Shown in pieces: positions 27,557-35,429 of a DNA stretch of 64,000 nt. The position numbers and the translations under genes were made by a program. Within the stretch, counting starts at the first letter, position 1, and each line of letters starts with the position of its first letter. Below the pieces are notes generated by a model. The model did not search any database and had not been told where the DNA came from. It saw nothing but the letters and a program-made list of their open reading frames with translations. The stretch is from Thiohalocapsa sp. (GTDB lineage: Bacteria; Pseudomonadota; Gammaproteobacteria; Chromatiales; Chromatiaceae), in assembly GCF_022340605.1 (NCBI RefSeq), contig NZ_JAJDNQ010000080.1:1-64000 (forward strand), written 5' to 3'.

Positions 27557-27748
27557 TCAACGGATCAGGCCGCTGAATGCCGCCTCCAGGCGGTCTTCCC
27601 AGTCCTCTGGGGTGTCCGGGTAGGGCGGCTTCACGTCCATTCGGAAGAAGCGTTCCCCGGTGCGGGCGGCATCCATCACCGCGTGCTGCAGTTCGGGGAA
27701 GGTCTCGATGTCTTTCCGGGAGACCAAGATCTCACTAAGTTTCAACAT
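27557..27748 (-). CDS. Uncharacterised 63-residue protein of the DsrC-like/Cas6-like cluster
   Basis: This short protein starts MLKLSEILVSRKDIETF and contains a distinctive conserved-looking core (GERFFRMDVKPPYPDTPEDW). Its composition is that of a real protein (acidic, aromatic, with few of the Arg/Ala runs typical of spurious frames). It has no cysteine, so it does not itself carry sulfur. It is the first gene of the minus-strand group 27748-25216 and diverges from dsrA. Function is unknown; linkage to the sulfur genes is the only clue. The ribosome site is weak. Confidence 0.7.
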   Translation of the reverse strand: MLKLSEILVSRKDIETFPELQHAVMDAARTGERFFRMDVKPPYPDTPEDWEDRLEAAFSGLIR

Positions 27749-28096
27749 GGGTTCGGTGCCCTCGAGTTCGTAGGGGCCATCTCCCCGCTTTGCGGTCCGG
27801 CCGTTGCGCCTGGATGGCACGCCGTGGGCGGGCCTTGGCAGTGCTCTGCAATGGTCGGGCGCACGGCGGCGGGCCAGAAAGTGTCGGCGAGTGTCTGCGC
27901 GCCGCACTTGCGGCCTGAGCCGTCGGCCGCGGCAAAGCCCGCGGAACTTCTGCCCCGAGCGCATGTCGTGCTGCGGTCATGGGCGGCTATGTGCTGACGC
28001 GCCACGTCGAATGCAACGCGGGCGTCGCAAAACGGGTATCCCTAAGTAGGGATTCAGGCGCGTCTCGATATCAGTGGGTACGAATATTAGGGAACG

Positions 28097-28125
28097 TTGA
28101 CATTGACAGGGGTGCTGGCTAGACT
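28097..28125 (+). promoter_or_regulatory. Sigma-70-type promoter candidate for dsrA
   Basis: TTGACA (28097-28102) is followed after exactly 17 bases by TAGACT (28120-28125). A second TTGACA directly follows the first (28103-28108). It points towards dsrA and would give a leader of over 400 bases. Confidence 0.55.
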
Positions 28126-28200
28126 CGGTGGCCTTGAGCAAAGGTGGGGCGACAACTTCATACCCCATTGAGCGGAAAAAGAAAAAAGCAGTCGGTCAAC

Positions 28201-28216
28201 TATCCCCAATGGGATA
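28201..28216. promoter_or_regulatory. Palindrome TATCCC-CAAT-GGGATA upstream of dsrA
   Basis: Perfect 6-bp arms flank CAAT. A related half-site, ATACCCCATTG, lies about 40 bases upstream (near 28160), downstream of the promoter candidate. It could be a repressor or activator site in the dsr leader; this is inferred from symmetry and location only. Confidence 0.4.
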
Positions 28217-28548
28217 TCCCGGCGCCAACCCGACATCCCGAACGTGGAATTTCTGTCTCCGGTCCAGCCGACTATAGTGCCTCCCCAGACACGGGCGTCC
28301 TGCGACGAGGTCCGGGCGGAGCCATGCCGGTGCCAGGGCGGCGTCTAGATGACTTCTTATGAGGCGTCGGCCAAAAAGCGTCGGCCAGACACATAGGCCG
28401 CAAGTGGCTCGCGCAAGACGCCCAAAGCTCTACCCAAACTTCGGTCCGGCAGCCCACGGCGTGTGCTGTCAGACGCCGGGCCCAAATTGATCGGATCCCA
28501 ATCTTGATCAGATTAGGTTGACCTGACCTCTACGGGAGATTCAGCGAC

Positions 28549-29796
28549 ATGGCGATCGACAAGCACCATACCCCGATGATCGATCAGCTGGAGGACGGCC
28601 CCTGGCCGAGCTTCATCTCCGGCATCAAGCGGCTGCGTGACGAGCATCCGAACGAGCGCATCAACGCGGTGACCAATGACCTGCTCGGTCAGCTGGAGCA
28701 CTCCTACGAGACCCGCAAGGGCTACTGGAAGGGAGGCACCGTTTCCGTTTATGGCTACGGCGGCGGCATCATCCCGCGCTTCTCCGAGGTCGGCAAGGCG
28801 TTCCCCAAGTCGAGAGAATTCCACACCCTGCGTGTGCAGCCGCCGGCTGGCAATCACTACAGCACAGCGATGCTGCGTCAGCTCGCCGACAGTTGGGAGA
28901 AGTACGGCTCGGGTCTGGTCACTTTCCATGGTCAGACCGGCAACATCATGTTCATCGGCGCCGACACTGAGTCGACGCAGCACTTCTTCGACGAGATCAA
29001 CGAGTACGGTTGGGACCTCGGCGGCGCCGGCCCTTGCGTGCGCACGGCCATGTCCTGCGTGGGCGCGGCCCGTTGCGAGATGTCGTGCACCAATGAGCTG
29101 AAGTCCCACCGCATGCTGGTGAACAACTTCACCGACGATGTGCACCGTCCGGCGCTGCCGTACAAGTTCAAGTTCAAGGTGTCCGGCTGCGCCAACGACT
29201 GCCAGAACGCCATCGAGCGCTCCGATTTCGCCGTGCTCGGTACTTGGCGCGACGACATGAAGGTCGACCAGGACGAGGTGAAGGCCTACGTGAAGGCCAA
29301 GGGCCGCCAGTACATTATCGACAACGTCATCACCCGTTGCCCGACCCAGGCTTTGTCGCTCAACGACGATGACACGCTGGCTGTCAACAACCGCGACTGC
29401 GTGCGCTGTATGCACTGCCTCAACGTCATGCCGAAGGCGCTGCACCCCGGCGACGACAAGGGTGTGACCATCCTCATCGGCGGTAAGCGCACGCTCAAGA
29501 TCGGCGACCTGATGGGTACCGTGGTCGTGCCGTTCAAGAAGCTGGACACCGAGGAAGACTACGAGGAGATGGTGGAACTCGCCGAGAACATCATCGACTT
29601 CTGGGCCGAGAACGGGCTGGAGCACGAGCGCTGTGGCGAGATGATCGAGCGCATCGGGCTTGCCAACTTCCTCGACGGCATCGGTATCGACCCCGATCCG
29701 AACATGCTGAGCCATCCGCGTCAGTCGTCCTATATCCGCATGGACGGCTGGGACGAGGCCGCCGAGGCGTGGTTCGAGAAGCAGGCCGCCGGCTAA
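28549..29796 (+). CDS. dsrA: Reverse dissimilatory sulfite reductase, alpha subunit
   Basis: DsrA is the alpha subunit of DsrA2B2, which in this organism type oxidises reduced sulfur delivered on DsrC to sulfite in the cytoplasm. The 415-residue protein has the sirohaem-[4Fe-4S] cysteines Cys170-x5-Cys176 (SCVGAARC) and Cys214-x3-Cys218 (SGCANDC). A ferredoxin motif CVRCMHC starts at residue 284. Length and motifs match the oxidative type of purple sulfur bacteria. GGGAG lies upstream of the ATG. It opens a single-direction cluster reaching dsrS at 43414. Confidence 0.98.
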   Translation: MAIDKHHTPMIDQLEDGPWPSFISGIKRLRDEHPNERINAVTNDLLGQLEHSYETRKGYWKGGTVSVYGYGGGIIPRFSEVGKAFPKSREFHTLRVQPPAGNHYSTAMLRQLADSWEKYGSGLVTFHGQTGNIMFIGADTESTQHFFDEINEYGWDLGGAGPCVRTAMSCVGAARCEMSCTNELKSHRMLVNNFTDDVHRPALPYKFKFKVSGCANDCQNAIERSDFAVLGTWRDDMKVDQDEVKAYVKAKGRQYIIDNVITRCPTQALSLNDDDTLAVNNRDCVRCMHCLNVMPKALHPGDDKGVTILIGGKRTLKIGDLMGTVVVPFKKLDTEEDYEEMVELAENIIDFWAENGLEHERCGEMIERIGLANFLDGIGIDPDPNMLSHPRQSSYIRMDGWDEAAEAWFEKQAAG

Positions 29797-29919
29797 TACG
29801 CTGACGCTACCGGGATCGGCCGCGGCGGGTCGGTGCAACCGACCGCCAGCCGCGCGCCGATTTCCTTCGCCGACCAAGATCAGCACCTAACTGTTTACTG
29901 ATTGACTGGAGGACCATCG

Positions 29920-30993
29920 ATGGCCAAAGAGATGCGCGAGCCCATCGAAACGGGCTGCCCGGACCCGTGGCAGTACATGCACCCGGTGATGCGAAAGAAC
30001 TTCGGCCAGTGGAAGTACCACGAGCACCCGCGCCCGGGCGTACTGCGTCACGTCGCCTACAGCGGTGACGAGATCTGGACTGTCAAGGCCGGCACCCAGC
30101 GCATTCTGGACGTGTTCACGCTGCGCAAGCTGTGCGACATCGGCGACCAGCTCGCCGACGGCTTCGTGCACTTCACGCTGCGCTCCAACATCGAATACAT
30201 GGTCACCGACGAGGCCAGGGTCGCGCCGCTGATCCAGGCGCTGGAAGACGCGGGCTTCATCGTCGGCGGCACCCAGAACTCGGTGACCATGATTTCCCAC
30301 ACCCAGGGCTGGCTGCATTGCGACATTCCCGGTACCGATGCCTCCGGCGTTGTCAAGTCCATGATGGACGAGCTCATCGACGAGTTCCGCAACGCCAACA
30401 TGCCCAACCGGGTGCACATCACCACCTCCTGCTGCCAGATCAACTGCGGCGGGCAGGGTGATATCGCCATCAACGTGCAGCACACCAAGCCGCCGAAGAT
30501 CAACCACGATCTGGTGGCGAACGTCTGCGAGCGCCCGTCCGTCGTCGCTCGCTGTCCGGTGGCGGCCATCCGGCCGGCCATGGTGAACGGCAAGCCGTCG
30601 CTGGAAGTGGACGAGCGCAAGTGCATCTGCTGCGGTGCCTGCTATCCGCCGTGCCCGCCGATGCAGATCAACGACGCGGAGCACTCCAAGCTGGCCATCT
30701 GGGTGGGCGGCAATCACTCCAACGCCCGCGGCAAGCCGACCTTCCAGAAACTGGTCGCCGCCGGCATCCCTAACAACCCGCCGCGCTGGCCCGAGGCCAC
30801 CGCGATCGTCAAGCGCATCCTGAAGGCATACAAAGAAGGCGCGCGGGACTGGGAGCGGGTTGGCGAATGGATTGAGCGGATCGGGTGGCCGCGCTTCTTC
30901 GAAGAGGTGGAGCTGCCGTTCACCAAGTATCACATCGATACCTGGCGCGGTTCGCGGGCCAGCTTCAACAGCTCGTCCTACATCCGCTTCTGA
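29920..30993 (+). CDS. dsrB: Reverse dissimilatory sulfite reductase, beta subunit
   Basis: DsrB pairs with DsrA and provides the catalytically competent sirohaem site. The 357-residue protein shows TTSCCQINCGGQGDIAINVQ for the cluster/sirohaem region and a ferredoxin domain with CICCGACYPPCPPMQ. CTGGAGG precedes ATG 29920. It follows dsrA by 123 bases. The ending NSSSYIRF is typical of DsrB. Confidence 0.98.
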   Translation: MAKEMREPIETGCPDPWQYMHPVMRKNFGQWKYHEHPRPGVLRHVAYSGDEIWTVKAGTQRILDVFTLRKLCDIGDQLADGFVHFTLRSNIEYMVTDEARVAPLIQALEDAGFIVGGTQNSVTMISHTQGWLHCDIPGTDASGVVKSMMDELIDEFRNANMPNRVHITTSCCQINCGGQGDIAINVQHTKPPKINHDLVANVCERPSVVARCPVAAIRPAMVNGKPSLEVDERKCICCGACYPPCPPMQINDAEHSKLAIWVGGNHSNARGKPTFQKLVAAGIPNNPPRWPEATAIVKRILKAYKEGARDWERVGEWIERIGWPRFFEEVELPFTKYHIDTWRGSRASFNSSSYIRF

Positions 30994-31121
30994 GGCCCCG
31001 CTTCTGACCCCGCTGTGGGTACACAGCCCCATCGCGGGCAGAAGCCAGCGGCGGACCGGCCGGCTCCAGACCCGGCCGGCCGCTGCCCGCCACTCAAGAG
31101 GTCGCCCAATCCGAGGTCGAT

Positions 31122-31514
31122 ATGAAATTCGCAATCCAAGTCAACGAGGGACCGTATCAGCACCAGGCGTCCGATTCGGCCTACTTCTTCACCAAGGCGG
31201 CGCTGGAGAAGGGGCATGAAGTCTTTCGCGTGTTTTTCTATCACGATGGCGTCAACAATTCGTCCCGCCTGACCACCCCACCCCAGGACGATCGCAACAT
31301 CGTCAACCGCTGGGCCGAGCTGGCCGAGCAGCACGATCTCGACATGGTGGTCTGCGTCGCCGCGGCTCAGCGCCGCGGTGTCGTCGACGAAGGTGAGATG
31401 CAGCGCAACGGCAAGGATGCGACCAACATCCACCCGCGCTTCCGTATCTCCGGCCTCGGCCAGCTGGTCGAGGCGGCCATTCAATCGGATCGCCTGGTCG
31501 TCTTCGGCGACTGA
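31122..31514 (+). CDS. dsrE: Sulfurtransferase subunit DsrE
   Basis: DsrE is the catalytic subunit of the DsrE2F2H2 hexamer, which receives sulfane sulfur (via TusA/rhodanese) and passes it to DsrC. The 130-residue protein keeps the persulfide-carrying cysteine at residue 78 (MVVCVAAAQRRG), the same number as in Allochromatium. It is related to TusD. dsrF follows after 19 bases. Presence of dsrEFH is a marker of the oxidative dsr pathway. Confidence 0.97.
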   Translation: MKFAIQVNEGPYQHQASDSAYFFTKAALEKGHEVFRVFFYHDGVNNSSRLTTPPQDDRNIVNRWAELAEQHDLDMVVCVAAAQRRGVVDEGEMQRNGKDATNIHPRFRISGLGQLVEAAIQSDRLVVFGD

Positions 31515-31533
31515 TTCGGCGGGGGAGACGAAC

Positions 31534-31944
31534 ATGTCGGAAACCATCAAGAAATTTCTCTATCTCAACCGCAAGGCGCCCTACGGGACCATCTACGCCT
31601 GGGAGTCGCTGGAGGTGGTCCTCATCGGTGCGGCGTTCGACCAGGACGTGAGCCTCGCCTTCGTGGAAGACGGCGTGTACCAGCTCACCAAGGACCAGGA
31701 CACCACCGGCATCGGCATGAAGAACTTCTCGCCGACCTACGCCGCGCTGGGCGACTACGAGGTGAAGAAGATCTTCATCGAGAAGGAATCCCTCGACGAG
31801 CGTGGGCTGACCCTCGACGATCTCCAGCACCTGGTCTGGGAAGACGAGGACGACGACTGGGCCGAGAAGGATTCCATCAAGCTGGTCTCGCGCGAAGAGA
31901 TGACGGCTCTCATGGAAGACGCCGACGTCGTCTTCAGCTTCTGA
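31534..31944 (+). CDS. dsrF: Sulfurtransferase subunit DsrF
   Basis: DsrF is a structural subunit of the DsrEFH sulfur-transfer complex and a TusC homologue. The 136-residue product starts MSETIKKFLYLNRKAPYGT and has a TusC-like core (EVVLIGAAFDQDVSLAFVEDG, YQLTKDQDT). It contains no cysteine, in line with a non-catalytic role. GGGGGAG lies ahead of ATG 31534. Confidence 0.96.
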   Translation: MSETIKKFLYLNRKAPYGTIYAWESLEVVLIGAAFDQDVSLAFVEDGVYQLTKDQDTTGIGMKNFSPTYAALGDYEVKKIFIEKESLDERGLTLDDLQHLVWEDEDDDWAEKDSIKLVSREEMTALMEDADVVFSF

Positions 31945-31982
31945 CGCACTACTAGCCGGGAGACTGGCGAGCGAGGATCACC

Positions 31983-32291
31983 ATGAGCACCCTTCACACC
32001 GTCAACAAATCGCCCTTCGAAAAGACCTCTCTGGACGTCTGCCTGTCCCACGCCGGCGCTGGTGCCAGCGTGCTGTTGCTGGAGGACGGCGTCTACGGCG
32101 CAACCAAGGGTACGGCCGTCGAGACCCGCGTGAAACAGGCGCTCGATTCGGTCAAGCTGTTCGTGCTGGGGCCCGATCTCAAGGCGCGGGGGCTGTCCGA
32201 GGACCGCGTCATCGAAGGCATCAGCGTCGTGGACTACGCGGGCTTCGTGGATTTGGCCGCGGAGAACGACAAGGTCCAGGCCTGGCTGTAA
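31983..32291 (+). CDS. dsrH: Sulfurtransferase subunit DsrH
   Basis: DsrH completes the DsrEFH hexamer and is a TusB homologue. In the 102-residue product the conserved cysteine falls at residue 20 (SLDVCLSHAGAG), as in Allochromatium DsrH. The rest follows the family pattern (VLLLEDGVYGATKGT, LGPDLKARGL, YAGFVDLAAENDKVQAWL). dsrC begins 29 bases downstream. Confidence 0.96.
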   Translation: MSTLHTVNKSPFEKTSLDVCLSHAGAGASVLLLEDGVYGATKGTAVETRVKQALDSVKLFVLGPDLKARGLSEDRVIEGISVVDYAGFVDLAAENDKVQAWL

Positions 32292-32320
32292 TTCCATCAA
32301 CCTACACAGGAGCATCCACC

Positions 32321-32653
32321 ATGCCCATCGAAGTCAACGGTAAGTCCCTCGAGACCGACGAAGAAGGCTACCTCGCCAACATCAATGACTGGGAGCCTGG
32401 CGTTGCCGAGGTGATGTCCAAGGAAGACGACCTGGAGCTCACCGACGAGCACTGGGACATCATCAACTACCTGCGCGAGTACTATGAGGAGTACCAGATC
32501 GCCCCCGCGGTGCGCGTACTCACCAAGGCCGTCGGCAAGAAGTTCGGCAAGGACAAGGGCAACAGCAAGTACCTGTACGGTCTGTTCCCCTACGGTCCGG
32601 CCAAGCAGGCGTGCCGTTACGCCGGTCTGCCGAAGCCGACCGGCTGCGTCTGA
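32321..32653 (+). CDS. dsrC: Sulfur carrier protein DsrC
   Basis: DsrC carries sulfur between DsrEFH, DsrAB and the DsrMKJOP membrane complex. The 110-residue protein has the swinging C-terminal arm with both conserved cysteines, Cys98 (QACRYAGLP) and penultimate Cys109 (GCV end), which form the trisulfide/disulfide chemistry. AGGAG precedes the ATG. It contrasts with the cysteine-less paralogue at 25216-25554. A 253-base gap follows before dsrM. Confidence 0.98.
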   Translation: MPIEVNGKSLETDEEGYLANINDWEPGVAEVMSKEDDLELTDEHWDIINYLREYYEEYQIAPAVRVLTKAVGKKFGKDKGNSKYLYGLFPYGPAKQACRYAGLPKPTGCV

Positions 32654-32906
32654 GTCGGCGAACTCGGCCGCTGTCGGCCGCTCTCTCGGGGCCTTCCGGG
32701 GCAGCGCCGGCAGCGGCGACGAATTGCAGCGCCGTCCGTCCGCGTCAGCATTCGACGCCGGCGAACGGCTACGCCGGCCGCCGAGTCTCTCGCGCCGGCC
32801 ACTGAGCGTAAAACCGGTGCGCACGCGCGGCGCCGGTGCTCTGGGGCCGTGAATTCCGGGCTGCGCCGGACCACCAATACGACTTCATCACCGAGGCAGT
32901 GTCGTC
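32654..32906. other. dsrC-dsrM spacer with GC-rich hairpins
   Basis: This is the longest non-coding gap among dsrA-dsrR. Just after the dsrC stop it holds CGGCCG-CTGT-CGGCCG (about 32672-32687), a strong stem, and further GC-rich self-complementary sequence. This may attenuate transcription or protect dsrC mRNA, giving dsrC more product than the membrane-complex genes. That reading is inference. Confidence 0.4.
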
Positions 32907-33641
32907 ATGTCCTTCATCTCCACCATCTACGCCTATCTGTTCTATTTCGCGGCGTTCATGCTGGTGCTCGGACTGGCGGCCAAGGTCGTGCAGTACGCCC
33001 GCACGCCCGCTCCGCTCAAGATTCCCACGACACCGGCGCCGACGACACGCGCTGGCGTGGCATTCCGGATCACCCGCGAGGTGGTCTTCTTCGAGAGTCT
33101 GTTCCGCGGCAACAAGTGGATCTGGATCTTCGGCTGGATGTTCCACTTCGGTCTGTTCATGGTCACGCTGCGCCACCTGCGTTACTTTATCGACCCGGTG
33201 TGGGCGCCGATCAAGTTTATCCAGCCCTTCGGCATCTATGGCGGCATGGCCATGGTGGTGGGGCTTGCCGGACTGTGGGCGCGCCGCTTCCTGGTGGACC
33301 GCGTGCGTTACATCACCTCGCTGTCGGATCACCTGATTCTCGCCCTTCTGATCAGCATCGGTCTGTCCGGGCTGTCGATGAAGTTCATCGCGCACACCGA
33401 CGTCATCCGCGTGAAGGAGTTCTTCCAGGGGCTCTACGTCGGCCACGTCTCGACCCTGCCGGCCGACCCGTTGCTGCTGGTGCACCTGCTGCTGGTGGCC
33501 TCGCTGATGATCATCTTCCCGTACAGCAAGCTGTTGCACATGCCCGGGCTCTTCTTCAGCCCGACGCGCAACCAGGTGGATAACCCGCGCGAGCGCCGGC
33601 ACCTGGCGCCTTGGGCGCGGCGGCTGGAGCAGCAGCAGTAA
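32907..33641 (+). CDS. dsrM: DsrM, cytochrome b-type membrane subunit
   Basis: DsrM is the dihaem-b, NarI-like integral membrane subunit of DsrMKJOP. The 244-residue protein has about five membrane segments starting at residue 5 (TIYAYLFYFAAFMLVLGLAA). It also carries histidines suited to haem binding (WMFHFGLFMVTLRHLRYF, LLVHLLLVASLMIIFPYSKLLHMPG). It is expected to exchange electrons between the quinone pool and DsrK. The frame with the haem histidines and hydrophobic segments is the real one. Confidence 0.96.
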   Translation: MSFISTIYAYLFYFAAFMLVLGLAAKVVQYARTPAPLKIPTTPAPTTRAGVAFRITREVVFFESLFRGNKWIWIFGWMFHFGLFMVTLRHLRYFIDPVWAPIKFIQPFGIYGGMAMVVGLAGLWARRFLVDRVRYITSLSDHLILALLISIGLSGLSMKFIAHTDVIRVKEFFQGLYVGHVSTLPADPLLLVHLLLVASLMIIFPYSKLLHMPGLFFSPTRNQVDNPRERRHLAPWARRLEQQQ

Positions 33642-33753
33642 GCTGCGGCAAGCGGTACCGGCTCGTCCGGCGGCGCCTGATCGCCGCTCCCCGAGCCTGA
33701 CGCAAAAGCGGAGCGCCGCGGCGCACGACTCAGATTTCGGAGACTTTAGACCC

Positions 33754-35289
33754 ATGGCCAAGGCCGACTTCGAAGTTCCAGTCCTGAAGCAGTACCCCGA
33801 AATCCCCGAGATCGAGCCGGGGGTTATGGCCCACTCGTCGCCGTTCAAGGCCAAGGCGGAGTTCCAGGCCGAGCTCGGCTTCCCGGGGGAGCTGGTGGAC
33901 AACTGGCAGGAGAAGGCCATCGCGAAGATGGGCGACCTGCTGGGGCGCTACCGCTCGCTGCGGGTGTACCTGGACGCCTGCGTCAAGTGCGGGTCCTGCA
34001 CCGACAAGTGCCACTACTACCTCGGCACGCATGACCCGAAGAACATGCCCGTCGGCCGCCAGGACCTGATGCGCAAGGTCTATCGGCGCTACTTCACGCT
34101 GGCCGGCAGGTTCTTCCCGAAGCTCGTCGGTGCCGAGGACTTCACCGAGGAGGTACTGAACGACTGGTACAGCTACTTCCACCAGTGCTCGCAGTGCCGT
34201 CGCTGCTCGGTGTTCTGCCCCTACGGCATCGACACCGCCGAGATCTCCATGGCCGCCCGTGAGGTCATGGATCACATCGGTATCGGGCAGAAGTACTGCA
34301 ACGAGATCATCGGCAAGGTCTACAAGATCGGCAACAACTTGGGATTGCCGGGGCCGGCGCTCGAGGACACGCTCGAGGGGCTGGCGGAGGACGTCTACGA
34401 CGAAACCGGTGTGGAGGTGCGCTATCCCCTGGACGAGGAGGGCGTCGAAATCCTGCTGGTGACGCCATCGGCAGACTTTTTTGCCGAGCCGCACGTGGAC
34501 GGCCTGATCGGCTACGGCAAAGTCTTCCACGAGGCGGGCGTCTCCTGGACGCTCAGCAGCTACGCGTCCGAGGCCGCCAACTTCGGCATGTTCATCGGCT
34601 CCTACGAGAACATGCGCCGGGTGGCGCTGCGCATCCGCGAGGCGGCCATCAAGCTCGGCGTCAAGCGCATCGTGTTCGGCGAGTGCGGCCACGCCTGGCG
34701 CGTCGCCTACAGCTTCCTCAACACCCTGGCCGGCCCCTGGGACTTCCTGGACCCACGCTACCCGATTCCGCAGCACATCTGCGAGTTCACCTGGGATCTG
34801 ATCCAGCAGGGCAAGCTCCGGCTCGACAAGAGCCAGAACGATGACATGGTGCTGACGTATCACGACTCGTGCAACGTCGCCCGCGCCTCGCGGATGGGCG
34901 ATCGCCCCGGCGGGCAGTTCGAGATCCCGCGCGCGATCATCCGCGCCACCTGCAACCACTTCTACGACATGGACGAGGACACCATCCGTGACCGCACCTT
35001 CTGCTGCGGCGGTGGTGGCGGCTTGCTTACCGACGACCTGATGGAAGTGCGGGTCAAGGGCGCGCAGCCGCGGGTGGAGGCGCTGAACAACGTCATGCAC
35101 GAGAAGGGCGTGACGCACATGGCCGCCATCTGCGCCATCTGCAAGAGCCAGTTCACCAAGGTGCTGCCCTACTACGGCATGGACATGGATCAGATCGTCA
35201 GCGTGCACCAGCTGGTGTCCAACGCCCTGATTCTCACCGGGCAGGTCACCGACGAAGACGAGGAGGAGGCCGCCGATGAGGCCGCCTGA
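33754..35289 (+). CDS. dsrK: DsrK, HdrD-like Fe-S subunit
   Basis: DsrK is the cytoplasmic catalytic subunit of DsrMKJOP and acts on the DsrC disulfide/trisulfide. The 511-residue protein has two [4Fe-4S] ferredoxin motifs (CVKCGSCTDKC and CSQCRRCSVFCPYG). Two HdrD-type cysteine-rich regions follow (GECGHAWR with DSCNVAR, and CCGGGGGLL with CAICKSQFTK) that bind the special catalytic cluster. It lies 112 bases after dsrM. Confidence 0.97.
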   Translation: MAKADFEVPVLKQYPEIPEIEPGVMAHSSPFKAKAEFQAELGFPGELVDNWQEKAIAKMGDLLGRYRSLRVYLDACVKCGSCTDKCHYYLGTHDPKNMPVGRQDLMRKVYRRYFTLAGRFFPKLVGAEDFTEEVLNDWYSYFHQCSQCRRCSVFCPYGIDTAEISMAAREVMDHIGIGQKYCNEIIGKVYKIGNNLGLPGPALEDTLEGLAEDVYDETGVEVRYPLDEEGVEILLVTPSADFFAEPHVDGLIGYGKVFHEAGVSWTLSSYASEAANFGMFIGSYENMRRVALRIREAAIKLGVKRIVFGECGHAWRVAYSFLNTLAGPWDFLDPRYPIPQHICEFTWDLIQQGKLRLDKSQNDDMVLTYHDSCNVARASRMGDRPGGQFEIPRAIIRATCNHFYDMDEDTIRDRTFCCGGGGGLLTDDLMEVRVKGAQPRVEALNNVMHEKGVTHMAAICAICKSQFTKVLPYYGMDMDQIVSVHQLVSNALILTGQVTDEDEEEAADEAA

Positions 35290-35429
35290 CGGCCGCTGCC
35301 CCACCCCTCCGAGCTGGGGCGCCGCACATGCAGAGAGTCGTCCAGTCATCAGGTCCCGGCCGACGCCATGTCGACCAGATCTCATCGATTAAGCGAGCGC
35401 GACAGCTTGCAGCGTAAGGAGCGTTATCC

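Larger units (their letters stand above)
27749..28548. other. Long divergent intergenic region upstream of the dsr operon
   Basis: About 800 bases contain no convincing gene; the small frames present have shadow-like Arg/Pro composition. From about 28080 the sequence becomes less GC-rich and carries promoter-like and palindromic elements, listed separately. Near the dsrA start lie two TTGATC motifs (28486, 28504) and GGGAG ahead of the ATG at 28549. The region probably integrates sulfur-dependent control of dsr expression. Confidence 0.6.
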
